A DNA stretch of 64,000 nt from Spisula solida (GCA_947247005.1 OX365945.1:16560501-16624500); one strand, 5' to 3'. Shown: positions 36,901 through 50,396, counted from the first letter of the stretch. The notes: a model not told the origin generated them from the letters alone. Numbers and translations are program-made.

Positions 36901-36997
36901 ACGTAAACATGTATCATGAAACTACTGTGCATTATGATCCTGACACCAATCTATTCTTACTTACTGATAACAAATGACTTGGAACCTATGTACTTTT

Positions 36998-38810
36998 AAC
37001 ACCAAAGGGCTTTCCTCCAGAGAAAAACGGATAAAAGTTTTTGAATATTTAAAACAGAAAAAATAGGACATCTGTCTTTTACAGGAAATCCACTGTATTG
37101 ATAAAAATGATAAAGAATTATGGAAAACCGAATGGAAAAATGATGTATTTTTAAGTGGTGACAGCACCAACAGCAAAGGTATAGGCATACTCATTAGTGA
37201 ACAAACAAACTATAAAATTATAGAATATAAAGACATAATCAAAGATAGACTCCAATTACTTAAACTTGAAATAAACGATGAACCGTTTGTCATAGTAAAC
37301 TGCTATGGTCCAAATGTAGAGGATAGAGCTTTTTTTGAAACATTCAAAAACACTATTGAAGAATATAACAATGAAACACTGATTGTAGGTGGTGATTTTA
37401 ATGTTGTCTTAGACTTCAACAGAGATAAACTAAACGGAAGAAAAGATACAAATAAACATAACTCCGAAGAATTAAACAATATTATTTCAAATAATAATTT
37501 ATATGATATATGGCGTCTAACAAACACCCAAGGAAAAAGCTATACCTGGCATAATAATACAAAACCACCAATATTTTGTAGACTTGATTATTTTTTGATC
37601 TCACAAGATCTAATTAACATGGTTTCACAATGTTCTATATCGCCTGGATACAGATCAGATCATTCAATAGTTAATCTAAAAATAGATCTACAAAAGGTTG
37701 AAAGAGGACCGGGGTACTTCAAGATAAGCAATAGCATAATTCTCAACCCCGAGTACCAAAATATTATTCGAACTTCTATCCAGGAAACAGTCCAATACAA
37801 TAATGCGGCAAACCCAAATACTCTGTGGGAAGTAGTAAAAAGCACTATTAGAAACGAATCTATAAAATTTACAGCGAAAAAGAAAAATGATAATAAAAAA
37901 GATCAAATGCAAATAGAACAAAACATCAAAATAATTGAAAACGACATCATTAAATCACCTCTTAATCATGAACTTTTAAAAACACTTAATACAGAAAAAG
38001 AAAAACTAGACCACTTGTTAGATGAAAATATGAAAGACATCTTACTACGAACAAAAGCGGAATGGGTTGAAGGAGCTGAGAAAAATACAAAATATTTTTC
38101 AAGCCTAGAGAAAAAACAATCAAAAGAAAAAACAATAACTAAAATTGAACATAATGGCACAATAAAAACAAAAACAAAAGACATCTTATTAGAAATTCAA
38201 TCATTTTATAGTAAATTATACCAAAAAAATGACCAAATCGAGCATGACTCTGATTTCTTCCCTGACATACATAAACAACTAAACCAAGAACAAAAACAAA
38301 CATGTGAAGGCCTTTTAACGGAATATGAATGTGGTAAAGCACTAAAAGAGATGCAAAATAGAAAGAGTCCTGGCTCAGATGGCATAAGTACAGAATTTTA
38401 CAAAATCTTCTGGAATGACATTAAAACATATCTTATAAAATCTCTAAACTATTCGTTTCAAAATAATCAACTAACAGAACTTCAATCACAGAGCGTGATC
38501 TCTCTTCTACCAAAAAAGAACAAACTATTAACTGACATTAACAATTGGCGACCAATCTCATTGTTGAACGTGGACTACAAAATAGCTTCCAAATCAATAA
38601 CCAATCGAATGAAAAAAGTACTTGACAATATAATTAATAAAGACCAAACTGGATTTATCAAAGGAAGATACATTGGTGAAAACGTACGAATATTATATGA
38701 TGTAATCGAACAAATAAACAACGATAACGAGGAAGGTTTAATATTTTTCTCGGACTTCCATAAAGCATTTGACAGTGTAGATCACGATTATATATTCAAA
38801 TGTTTAGAAG
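36998..38810 (+). mobile_element. L1/Tx1-like LINE fragment, truncated at both ends
   Basis: The translation reads as an APE endonuclease followed by the first part of a reverse transcriptase. Recognisable pieces are LLQEIH, NCYGPN, VGGDFN, RLDYFLIS and GYRSDHS (endonuclease), then KSPGSDGISTEFYK, NWRPISLLNVDYK, TGFIKGRYIGENV and FFSDFHKAFDSVDHDY (RT, through the first catalytic Asp). A TAG near 37067 interrupts the endonuclease. Homology to the LINE at 54593 stops after KCLE at about 38809. The FADD motif, the C-terminal domain and the poly(A) tail are all missing, which is unusual because LINE copies usually keep their 3' end. From 37595 on, one frame of 479 residues stays open but runs into unrelated sequence. 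Confidence 0.88.
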
Positions 38811-41800
38811 CAGTTGTGAGCCTGATCTGGAGCTGTTTCACGCTGTCTTATTATGACATGAACTTAGGCTGTCGCAAATGGTGCCAGTGTGTTGGTAGCG
38901 TGTCTCTAGATGAGAAATGTTCGGTGTATGACAATTTAACCGTCGTGCAAACTCCTGTTAAACATCTCTGCCATAAGCATCCGGATGGCCTGATTTTGCT
39001 CATATTCGGACAATCATTGCATTTTTATTCCTGAACATATGCCATTTCTTTTGTGATTTTCTTTTTATTAGCAAACTTTACAAAAAGTTCGATTCAATTT
39101 ATACCAAGATTTATCATGCGTAATTGGTGCACATGGAAATCATGCTTTTTGTGATTATATCGGTGCACGGGATTTACGTAACACGATCTACAAGATTATA
39201 CAACATTACTACACAAAATTCAAATATACATGTATAATGCAAGTAAGAAGAAAATGGGGATAAAACCGTTGCGTTTCTAGATGTACTAAGTATATGTTGA
39301 AAATATGTCCCCTTTTTTAAATTAGAAATACAATTTGGCACCATTCAAGACATGCTCACAGCGTTTAGCCTGGTCCCAATAATTCACTGTTCGAATTCCC
39401 GGTGAATTTTGCACATTTAGATACATGTGTTAAATTTACCTTTCTTGACTTATTATGAATTTTACCAACATATAGCAGAAAAAAGTATTTAACTAGAAAT
39501 ATGTCCACAGGACACGGATGCCCCCATTAAAAGCTTTAAAAATATTACCTATATGCAAATTGTTTAGTGCAAATAGTAAAATGGCATTATTTGTGCATGG
39601 TGTAAGACAGCAAATAAGAATATTATAGCTAGTCTGTATGTTAATGATTTTACTAAGTGTTAAGAAGTTAACTATCTTGAAATTTTAGTTAATACTGAGT
39701 AGATCCACGAAAGGTCTGAATTGGCCTAAAAATTATTAAATTATCAAAGTATGTTATTATGTGTCATTTGTATATTTTTGTAATGTGCATAGCTTTATCC
39801 GTTTGCATAGGGAAGCATTTTTCAACAAATTTGATTTTTACCTGTCACCTGTCCACTAATTGGTATCCACGTTTGGCCATTTTTCATAAAAATGTAATAT
39901 TTTGTCCATATTTTTCCAGTATAAGTGATTTGTTTAATATGGGCACAGTCCTCGACCAAAATCAGATGACTAAAATGTGAAATTGTACTTTATAATACAT
40001 TGTTTACAGCACAATTCATGATGGTCGAGAGCTGTGCCCATATTAAATTTTAAGATTTTAGGTACCGCTTCAACGTTATTTCCTCTCGTCATAGACCCAT
40101 GAAGCCATGACATTCACCCCGCTTTTAGTCATATTCTCAATACATTTAGTACTTATTGTACAATGTTTTATATGCTGTACACAATCATTAGACATTGTAC
40201 TTCAATGATACATAAAAAACTTACAAAAATACGCCTTGCTGTTTTGATATACTCCACTGAACCCCACCCACTTTAACAAAAACGTCATTTTATTTAATTT
40301 GGAGTCATAAATGTGCATTTTGGGCATTTTTTGAAAACTATTACCATGACAACCAAATTCGTAATAAGGTAAGTTTCAATTCTTAATATCACTCTATGGA
40401 TGCGCACTTACATTTCGATTCACTATTTTGAAAATAGAAGCTTTTTTCCATTTTTGCCAAAATATTATACCCGTTACCATGGTAACAGTTTCAAAAAAGA
40501 ATCTTAAAAAATACCGTCTTTGTAAAATACTTCAACTGATGGTATAAATTTATAATTTTCACAGGATTTGGACATGGGGCCATTTTTTACCCTTCGTGGC
40601 TTTACCCCTTTCACGAATTTTTGTAAAATGGTAATTTGGTGGTTTCTTAAATTCGTGGATATAAAGTATTAGAATAGACATATCTTGCTACGTATTTTGA
40701 AGGTTAAATATTAGAGATATAGTTTCGTAAAATTAAGTAAATTTAATCTTCCGCGAATATTAATAATTTCACAGTACATGTAACAAGATGAATTGTTTTA
40801 CCCGATAAAGTATGTAGTAAAACCTCCAATCAACACCCACTTTATATATTTAAAAGACCACCTTGATAAAAATAAAGACCACTTTAGACATTTTCACGTT
40901 TATCAAGACCTTCTCAATTGTTATGTCATTAAAATATATTACACTGTGAACTATGACAAAAGGACGGTTTCTGATAAAGTTGTTGTTCATTTTAAAGAAA
41001 TAACATTATTTCCAGAAACATTGTTTCTGCCATTGACTTCAATCAACATTTAATGAACAATTTATACTAAACTAAGTTTGTTTACTACTGTCGAAAAGTA
41101 GATTTGAAACGTGAATCATAATACATAAAACTATACTCATAAAGATATTAAGTACAAAAGCCCCTCTCAATCCAACAATGGAAAAGAAGACATGCTTTTA
41201 GTTCATTGTATATACAATATATTTGAATTGATGCCTACCACCATTAAGTATTGACATTTATAAACACTGAATAATGTAATGTTCGATTTTTAAAATTAAA
41301 ATTTCACAACTCTGTTCAAATGAAACACATTTTGTTATTAAAATAATATCTGTATACATGTACAGTCAGTACATGACTTCGGATTCAAATTTCTAATGTT
41401 GATCCCTATGGGGCAATATAAACTGATAAAATACTATTCCCAAATGAAAGCAATTAGTAGAGCTAGTTTATTGCCTGTAACTACTGTGCCAGATCCATTA
41501 ACACCTACTTGTCAATAGGGATCTAACAGAATGGTTCCGCAACAAAAATGTTGCATTCTGTACCACTTGTGCCTTAGACTGTTAAGATAATATTGTATTA
41601 TATAAATGTACATACGTAAATTAGCCCATACATGTATAAATTTAAAACATTAAAGTAATATAAACAGTACATTTAATACAAAATGTTAACAAAAATAAAA
41701 CACGCATTGCAAATATGTAATATGTATAAATTATATATTCATGTTAACAAAAGTAATATATACAGTATGACAAGTCAATATAAGTCAATATAAGTTTAAG

Positions 41801-42191
41801 CAATAGTATTGCAAATATGTACATTAACGCTCCAAAACACCTTTGAAACAAATAACCAAACTATATCGATTGCTAAACTACTATCACTGTCTTTCTAAAA
41901 GTCGGACATGGAGGATTTACAGCTATTATATTCTTCAACTTGATGTTGTGTACATGTATCCGTGTTTCTATGTGATAGTTTTTGATCATTTGAACACACG
42001 TATTGTTACAACCTACTCATTGTTTTGATGACATTTAACAACCTGTATGAACAAATATGTAACGTTATAGGGTGATACGCTATGAGTTTACTAAAAGAAA
42101 ATTATAAAATTATTTGGTTAGCACTTTTTTCAAACTGATACAAAACATGTGGTTAACATGGTCAGGCAAGGTTAATAAATGGCAAAATTAT
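38811..42191. other. Repeat-like spacer without a recognised gene
   Basis: It contains the right copy of a 38-bp direct repeat (39579-39616, identical to 36114-36151) and the right TTAA-flanked inverted repeat (41564-41585). It is otherwise AT-rich unassigned sequence. The 86-residue frame at 40793-41053 has no recognisable domain. Confidence 0.5.
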
Positions 42192-42627
42192 TCACGTAAA
42201 CCAAACAAGTCTGTCCTCATTAATATGACCAACAGGTAGATTGGTGTCCAGTCTAGAAGTCACAGATACCTCAAATGTATTTCCTGATAAGGTAACCGAT
42301 ACTTCCACGCATTGCGATGACATAATCTTCGGCGCCATGTTCAATCCTCTCAAATCGTCAACATACATTCCATTCGAAGCTTTGTATTTCTGAAAGGATG
42401 AACAGTAAAAACTTCTTTTCCCTTGTTATGTCTTGTACTATATTCGTTCAGTTAACAAAACAACGAGTGTAAAACGGTTAAAACAAAACAACTAAATGCT
42501 GTAGCGCACAGACAATCCAAAACCACACAGAAACGACGGCAGTGCCTAGCCATCCACGCAAGAGTCAGACATAAAACGAACCATCCACATCCCCAAAAAA
42601 TGGTTTTGTTTATTTGCTTTTATTTAT

Positions 42628-42900
42628 CCTCGCCACCCGAAATCCATATGGGAGAGGTCCCCAGAAGAGGTTAGTCCTTTTAGTTCTTGGAGGAATGTGC
42701 ATGATACAGAAGATGCCCCAGTTCCAGAAGCATCCCTGGTTCTTTTACGTGCCGATGTAGAGCATCATACACGGGACCTCGCTTAACGTCTCGTCTAAAG
42801 ACTGTTAGTAATTTCAGGGATCGTCTGGAGTAGGGATCAAACCCACAACCTTCAGATCAGCAGTCAGTAGCCCTTACCACTAGACCACTTGTCCACCTCC
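42628..42900 (-). mobile_element. tRNA-derived SINE (family 3), minus strand
   Basis: The reverse complement starts ggaggtggacaagtggtcta and has the B-box-like gggtttgatccc, then the agtctttagacgagacgtta body and ggggcatcttctgtatcatg. It is a longer copy than 17909-18143, extending to the cctcgccacc end. It lies in the copy C intron between exons 10 and 11. Confidence 0.82.
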
Positions 42901-43926
42901 GAAAAATGGATATTTCAAGCAAGCCTATATACTCACTCCGCAATGAATGACACACTGTGGACTTCGAATTCTGTGCATAAATAGCCATATAGGGAGGTAA
43001 TTATAAATGATAACTTCACTGAAGTGAAGTACGTACTCTTATGCAGATATATACTAGACATAATTAAGTTGTAAGACTGCTGGAGGTCGGTTAACCAGGA
43101 TACTCCATGCCAAGTCACACAGGAGTCGAAATAAATAGGGTACTAGTACCCTCTATTGCACCACACCCAAAATTTAAGAAAGAAACTGAATTATTTTTTC
43201 TTCAAAACCTATGTTAGAGAACAAAACTGAAAATGGTATCTATTCAAATGCGACTATCGAGGAGTGCTTTCTTTATTTACTTAAAAGATTGTCACCAATC
43301 ATGTACAACAAGCTTAATGATAAGTTCGAAATTAGATCGATTTCTTTCAAGACAATTAGTATCTTTGGAATATAGCAGTGACAAATCATGCGATGGAGAA
43401 TAACTTACTTTCTCAGCTTCAAATACTTCAAACAGTGCCCAATAAACATGCCACATCTCGAAGTCGAACGCCTTGTCATTAATATCCTTCTTAAACTGTA
43501 CCAAACCAAACCTGCAATATACACGATGCACAATCACGTGGTCTATGACGTCACAAGTTGGTCTCGCGCATAGAAAATGTCTATCAATCATGCGTAAATT
43601 CGACAAAGAAAATTCGTCGTAGTATTTCGTTACGTATATTTGTGAAATATAGTTTGCATGTTACAAATCCTTATATCAATGCGGACCCCCGACAACCCAA
43701 AATATGTCCCTATCTGCTTTAGTTTGACTCGAATACTGGACAAACCAAGAGCGATTTTGAGATTGTTGGCCAGTTTGAGCTGCATTACAGTCATACTAAT
43801 GCAGGCAATAACTATGTCATTTATTGTTGGATTTTAAAATAACCGGTCTCGGTCCTAATTGATGCCCGATATGAGACGGTGTATCTCAACGGTTACATTT
43901 GAAGTATTAAATATAAAAATGATCAT

Positions 43927-44183
43927 AATTTGCTGGCTTAGAATTAGAAGGTCGTTAAGTACAAAATCAATATTTTGAGAAAACAGAAAAACCTGTCTGA
44001 AAACTACTCTTTACATTATGAAAAACACAAGTTTTTTTTTAAACTTCAGTTTGGTGAACATGGCCATTTTCGATTGTCATTAAAATAGGATAAGAAGCGC
44101 CTTGAGTTGCCGTTTCAAATATGCATGAGTATTAAAAGGTCGTAAGTAGTACTTATGACCTTCTTATTCTTAGCCAGCAAATT
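43927..44183. mobile_element. Best copy of the ggtcgtaagt MITE family
   Basis: The ends aatttgctggcttagaatta and attcttagccagcaaatt are near-perfect inverses over about 34 bp, continuing into gaaggtcgttaagta and tacttatgaccttc. It is 257 bp with no coding frame, in a copy C intron. Related copies are at 25033-25343 and 34014-34262. Confidence 0.82.
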
Positions 44184-47100
44184 TAGCTTGTCAGGAAAAA
44201 ACTAGCTTCGCCATCTTTTGAGGATTTTGAACATGAGTTGACATAGTTATTCGACTTAATGATATGGTGTTTCACGCACAAAAATTGTGTCAACATCTCC
44301 AGGACTTAATGCTTATTTTCAATTCCCGTTTTCTTTAGGATGCAGCTTGCCATACTTCTGTATAACGGCGGTATCTGGGGTATCACTCGTCACTCTGTAA
44401 TAGTTCTTGTTGTTGATATGTTGCCATACGAAAATACACGTGATATTCATCGGAGGCACAAACACGCCAATAACTAGTATCTGTATACTCGTAAGGACTG
44501 CCCTAGCTATAATGATGGCAGACGATTCATATAACGAGATACCAAGTGAATTTACGCTGATAATAAATCAAAGCAATATACCATATTCGTTTTGCCACCA
44601 TCAAACAGTATATCTTTCCATGAAACTAAGCTAATGTATAAATGAAGGACTTTTCATGTAACAAAAGTAATGTATACCTTGAAGGTTATTGATAGTATAT
44701 TGTGGTTGCCATCCCCACCATTTTGCAGCAATGGATGCATCCTATAAGAATAATACGTGTTATACGATTAATTATATAATTAAAACTTAAAACGTCAAAT
44801 CATAATTATGTAAATGTTAAGATGATCATTGCACTGGTTCTTTTATAATACCGAAAATGTACGTATAAAAGTATGAAGATAAAACTTATTGACGCATTAT
44901 GGGCAGTTGTAGCACAGATGGGTCATCGATTCCAGGAAACTGGTTATGTTAACGGACTAGGTATAACGTATTAAACGTCGTGCAACCGATAGGAAACAAA
45001 TATATCACACGTAAACTAAAACACACCTTGACATATCTCCCACCGGTGACCTTGACCCCATACTCTGGCCTGAAAAAACAATGATGTTCGTTTTTAATTT
45101 TTTATTGCCTATTTAGTCGAATAAGTTTACCTGTGGTTCATGGGTACCTCTATCACAGGTCCGTTAAAAGTATTGTAAACCATATCTCTGTTTCTATCTA
45201 TATGTAAAAGGGTAGATTAATTTATATATACCAGGGTAGTTCAAATATGAATGTTCCTCTTTAGCACATGTTCTTGACAGACTTGTCATGAAAATATTCA
45301 ACTCTAACAGATAAGCACATATCTAGTCTGATAATCCATTGTAAGTGCATTTTGTTATCATTCCAATGTCAACCTTGCTGTTCATAATACTGGACTAAAG
45401 CAGAATCAGTGATCTTAATGTGCTTGATATATCTTTCGAGATGTATTTTTAAAATCTTGGAATTATATGACACTCACGAGGGAAAATGTCTGATAAATCC
45501 ATTTGTACAGAGGTTATTCCCAACAACATTTATTCCTTTTCAGAAAGTCGTGTTTCATGGCTGATCGTGTGAAGGCTCATTATCCTGCTACAACATGACA
45601 CCTTGCAGATCCATAGTTGACCTGTGATTGCTAAATGATTTGTCCACTTTGTGAAGGAATACACGTTTGTAAAACACGATATTTTCGCATTTCTCATTGT
45701 ATGTATTAATTTGAATGGTAGGACATCGGTTTACAAAGAAAATTAAATGCACTACATCTTTAGCTCATCATTTGATTTGCAATGCCAACTGTTGTTCTAT
45801 TTTTGCTGACCCACATGTGAGTATGGGTTTATTTCGCGTGAGTTACAAAATCAAATTACATTTGTACATTTGCTAAAGAATGACTTTTGTACTTAGAAAA
45901 TGGTTTCTAATCTGATTTCGACAATTTACAAGGGACTTTTGTCTTGTCTTCTGTACGCAGATTCGAGTACTTATCGTACTAAAGATGTGCCAACGCATTG
46001 GAATACATGTATATAGCAAATTGCACCAGAACTAAAATATATTTGTCCTTTGCGACCAATTTGAGGATGTGGCGTTATTTGGATGGCGTGCATGTGACGC
46101 ATTGCCAAAATGACAGAGTTAAATAAATATGGGTCAAACATATACAAGTAGACTAGGGACAAATACACCAATCAATTAAAATTGAATGTTTAAAATCCGG
46201 TTGGCTTCATGTTAAGATGTCAGCAAATACAACTGTTTGAAACACTGCATGCACATAGACTATTTCCTAACCAAATTTAAATTCAATGTTTCGAATATAG
46301 CGGACCGCAGTCACAATGCCATGTAGCTGCATTGTATGATACATCCATTTACTTTATGCACTCGCACTAGATGAATCAAACAATTAGCTTTTCTAGACAG
46401 GTACGATTGAAGTTATGGTGCTACTAACCTGGCGAAGTTGAGAAACCAACTTTCGTTAATGTTTGGTTGTGGCTGAATTCTGGTAGTCTGGTCATCAAGT
46501 TTATCAAATGGTAGAACAATCTCCGCACTCCAATATGTTCCTATTAAATAGAAATGTACTTGTGCCAATGTATGCGCAAAAGAAGACATGCTATGTATCA
46601 ATTGTATCTTCGGAATTATCGGGGTGATCACGCATTGGGAACAGTTGACCTTATCTGTTTTCTTTGAATTAATTGTGAATTAATTATTTAACGTTTGCTT
46701 CCGTAAGCAACAGTTTTCTGACAACCTATCCACATTTTGAGGATATGACCGTAGCTATTGTCACTTGGCCATCCAATGAATCTAAACCGGACCTTGCGGG
46801 GAAGTAATTTAATGCGTTACATTCAATGGAATAAACAGATACACTTATATATTAGCAGATCGCTAAACCACTTTTTATAAAATGAGTGGGTTGAGGCACT
46901 CATTCACAAACACTTATTAATACTGACTTGAAAGAACTAGCGTTTTGACTGACGTCGATTGAAGGTACGCACTGATGGCTATCTAAAGGGAATTGTCCTA
47001 GTACATAATTATCGTACCAAGTTTCGTTAAATTATATCGACATGTTTTAGAGATAGTAGATCAGTTGCATTATACATGCATATTTAATGACCCTCGTAAT

Positions 47101-47499
47101 ATAAATATTTGTCCATCACAAAAAGTACTGGAATGTCACCACTAGGGCTCTGTGAAAACCAGATATTTACCTTTTCCATTCGGATCATTGAATACACCAT
47201 CTGTGTATGTAGCTTTCTCCATATTACTTGACCACCTAAGGTCGGCCTTTCGTCCGTCTATAATAGCTGACTTAACGAGAGAATCTCGTATAACCGTTTG
47301 TACATTCACAGATATATACTTGTAACTGAAATGTATGTGATACTATTGACATACTGCAAGGGAGTGTTAAAACTGACGTAATGTATCCGGACTTTCACAA
47401 GGCTGAAACCCTGCCTATACGAGTATGTATACCAATGATAGACTATTTTACAAATTAAAGAAATAGCAATTGTGAATGGAAACGTTATTCTCAACTTAT

Positions 47500-48045
47500 T
47501 CTAAATTAACATTCTAACACGATCCGCGAATTAATCCATATACACATAGAGCAAACCAGGGCATGTATTATTACCGCAATAAAACATGGTATCAAATTGG
47601 CTGTTACTATTTACGCCCCGTATCACGTGACATACTTATGAATGAATGAACGTACACTTTATAGTAAAAAGTTTCAACGTGTATCCAGTGTTACAGCTAT
47701 GACGCATCTATTTTTAGAATCTCCAATATACTCTCGAACTTAAGATTCATCAAAACTTCTGATAATCAATTAATTTATATTTTTCATTTCATGAAATAGA
47801 TACACTATATATACTCGTGTTATTGAAATTGTTTCAATGTTTAAAATGTGGTATTTCCTTCAGAAAATTACGAAGGTCGTTTTCATTAACGAGGGAGGTA
47901 ATTGTACCAGCTAATAAGCCACTCAATTTCAGCGTGGTATTATGTTCAATGTCAAATGGATGAAAATGGAATGCGCGCAGTTAAATAGTGCGGGATATGC
48001 CCATGTTTTATTCACCGACAAAATACGCGAACAGCTTTCTATTTC
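47500..48045. repeat. Left member of an inverted duplicate (partner 58256-58800)
   Basis: It matches the reverse complement of 58256-58800 over most of its length, for example gtggtatttccttcagaaaa here and ttttctgaaggaaataccac there. It lies in the copy C intron between exons 5 and 6. Confidence 0.8.
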
Positions 48046-48795
48046 TTAAAAAAACATCTTTCTTGATTTGGTAATTTCTAAAATGCACTCTATTATGTAT
48101 AATAATTAGAACAAAACATATAATACCGGGTAGGAGCATAATTATTTACGGGTATTCCAGCTTTTGTGTCGACTTTGGACTCGGACATGAGCTAAATATC
48201 CCGATTCCATCTTTTCGATTTCTTAAAACAAATCTCCTTTCCGCAATCTTAAACATTGATGTTATTTTCACCCTCATACATCAGTGATCGGTCAACCCAG
48301 GAAAATTTTCGCGATGGATGAAATATACGCTGGCGAACGAGAATGGGTGATTCCAAGGTCGCTGTTATGAATATGGAACATTGGAACATAACTCCATGTA
48401 AAGCTAGATGGTGATTGTTACAGCTCAAACATGGTGAATTATCGTCCATGATAATGATTTTACAATCTAATAGACTTACTTTTTCATACTTCCGTCTGGT
48501 GAAATGTTCATCTGTAAGACAATAAACAGTTTGTTTGTTTCTTTTCATTTTAGTTTACTTTTCGGAATCCCTTTGTCTTGAATAATATATTCGGTGTCCA
48601 GTTGACCCTTAATTTTTGAATTACGAATATTTCAGTCGACAATAACTTGTCTTTCATCCACTGATAGAGGTATGAGCGCATTTATAAAACAAATCTCCGT
48701 GAAACAATTTAAGATGTTCGAAAACCCTTCCAAATTGACATTAAAATGATATGTCGTTAAAGCACTTGCTGGCATTCAAACAAAAATATGTCACA

Positions 48796-49872
48796 TACAT
48801 GCAGTGGACAGACGAATCATACTATGGAAGTGATACATACAGTGGACAGACGAATCATACTATGGAAGTGATACATACAGTGGACAGACGAATCATACTA
48901 TGGAAGTGATACATACAGTGGTCAGACGAATCATACTATGGAAGGGATACATACAGTGGACAGACGAATCATACTATGGAAGTGATACAAAAAGTGGACA
49001 GACGAATCATACTATGGGAGTGATACATACAGTGGACAGACGAATCATACTACGGAAGTGATACAAAAAGTGGTAAGACGAATCATACTATGGAAGTGAT
49101 ACATGCAGTGGACAGACGAATCATACTATGGAAGTGATACATGCAGTGGACAGACGAATCATACTATGGGAGTGATACATACAGTGGACAGACGAATCAT
49201 ACTATGGAAGTGATACAAAAAGTGGTAAGACGAATCATACTATGGAAGTGATACATGCAGTGGACAGACGAATCATACTATGGAAGTGATACAAAAAGTG
49301 GTAAGACGAATCATACTATGGGAGTGATACATACAGTGGACAGACGAATCATGCTATGGAAGTGATACATACAGTGGACAGACGAATCATACTACGGAAG
49401 TGATACATACAGTAGTCAGACGAATCATACTATGGAAGTGATACATGCAGTGGACAGACGAATCATACTATGGAAGTGATACATACAGTGGACAGACGAA
49501 TCATGCTATGGAAGTGATACATACAGTGGACAGACGAATCATACTACGGAAGTGATACATACAGTGGTCAGACGAATCATACTATGGAAGTGATACACAC
49601 AGTGGTCAGACGAATCATACTATGGAAGTGATACATACAGTGGTCAGACGAATCATACTATGGAAGTGATACATACAGTGGACAGACGAATCATACTATG
49701 GAAGTGATACATACAGTGGACAGACGAATCATGCTATGGAAGTGATACATACAGTGGACAGACGAATCATACTATGGAAGTGATACATACAGTGGTCAGA
49801 CGAATCATACTATGGAAGTGATACATACAGTGGACAGACGAATCATACTATGGAAGTGATACATTCAGTGGA
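48796..49872. repeat. About 28 x 38-bp minisatellite in an intron of copy C
   Basis: The unit is atacatacagtggacagacg plus aatcatactatggaagtg. Variants include acatgc, acaaaaag, ggtcag, ggtaag, tacgg and atgct types that recur in patches, suggesting higher-order duplications. It sits between the micro-exons 4 and 5. A 38-bp period is not a multiple of three and the frames contain stops, so it is not coding. There are no unique spacers, so it is not a CRISPR array. Confidence 0.95.
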
Positions 49873-50265
49873 CAAGTCGGTACTACGTGCGGAATCCACA
49901 TAATAAAACATAAGGCAAAAACTCGTGTCAAACAATAAACATGTAAAACGTAAAACAAGTTGTTCGAAATACTAAACAACATGTGACGGAACGGTAAATG
50001 GATTAAACTTAACCCCAAAACAATTTTGAAACGACAACAAAAAGTAAGAATGAACATGTAAATTTTAAAACGACAACACAAAATAAGAATGAACATGTAA
50101 ACAAAGGAGATGAAATACTTTACCTCCAATGAGTTTTCCTCATGAACTGAAAGTGAAAACAATCAACATCAGTTCAACCTTACGAAAAAATATCCCCAAG
50201 AGGTAACATCGTTTCTTAGACTGAAATCAAAGTTCAATACGACGGCTATATGTATTTTATGTTGT

Positions 50266-50396
50266 GCCTCCGTAGCTCAATAGTAAGCGCGCTTGTCGTC
50301 TAATCTGGCGACCTGTGTTCAAACACGGGTGGAAGCACTCATATACCTGCCATATTTCAGCAGAAAGCTGACTGGAAAATAAAGGCTATGCTCGGC
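50266..50396 (+). mobile_element. tRNA-derived SINE (family 1)
   Basis: gcctccgtagctcaatagta (A-box region) and gtgttcaaacacggg (B-box region) are followed by the gaaagctgactgg...aaaggctatgctcggc tail. It lies in the copy C intron between exons 3 and 4. Confidence 0.85.

Larger units (their letters stand above)
35861..41581. mobile_element. Candidate large TTAA-flanked element with nested insertions
   Basis: An 18-bp perfect inverted repeat, cagtctaaggcacaagtg, lies at 35861-35878 and inverted at 41564-41581. Each copy is directly flanked on the outside by TTAA (35857-35860 and 41582-41585). TTAA duplication is the hallmark of piggyBac-type insertion. The interior holds the pogo-like element, a LINE fragment and unassigned sequence, and no transposase. 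It could be a non-autonomous element swollen by later insertions, or two separate solo ends. Confidence 0.4.

Noticed and set aside
38812..39034. C-terminal part of the 479-residue frame starting at 37595
   Set aside because: After about 38809 the translation no longer resembles a reverse transcriptase; the frame simply stays open in unrelated DNA.
40793..41053. 86-residue plus-strand open frame
   Set aside because: Low-complexity AT-rich composition, no motif, and no supporting signals.
48796..49872. Regular 38-bp repeats resembling a CRISPR array
   Set aside because: The units are directly tandem with no unique spacers, in a eukaryotic intron. It is a minisatellite.
50266..50340. Possible tRNA gene
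   Set aside because: The head has A and B boxes, but the acceptor ends do not pair well and it continues into the family 1 SINE tail.
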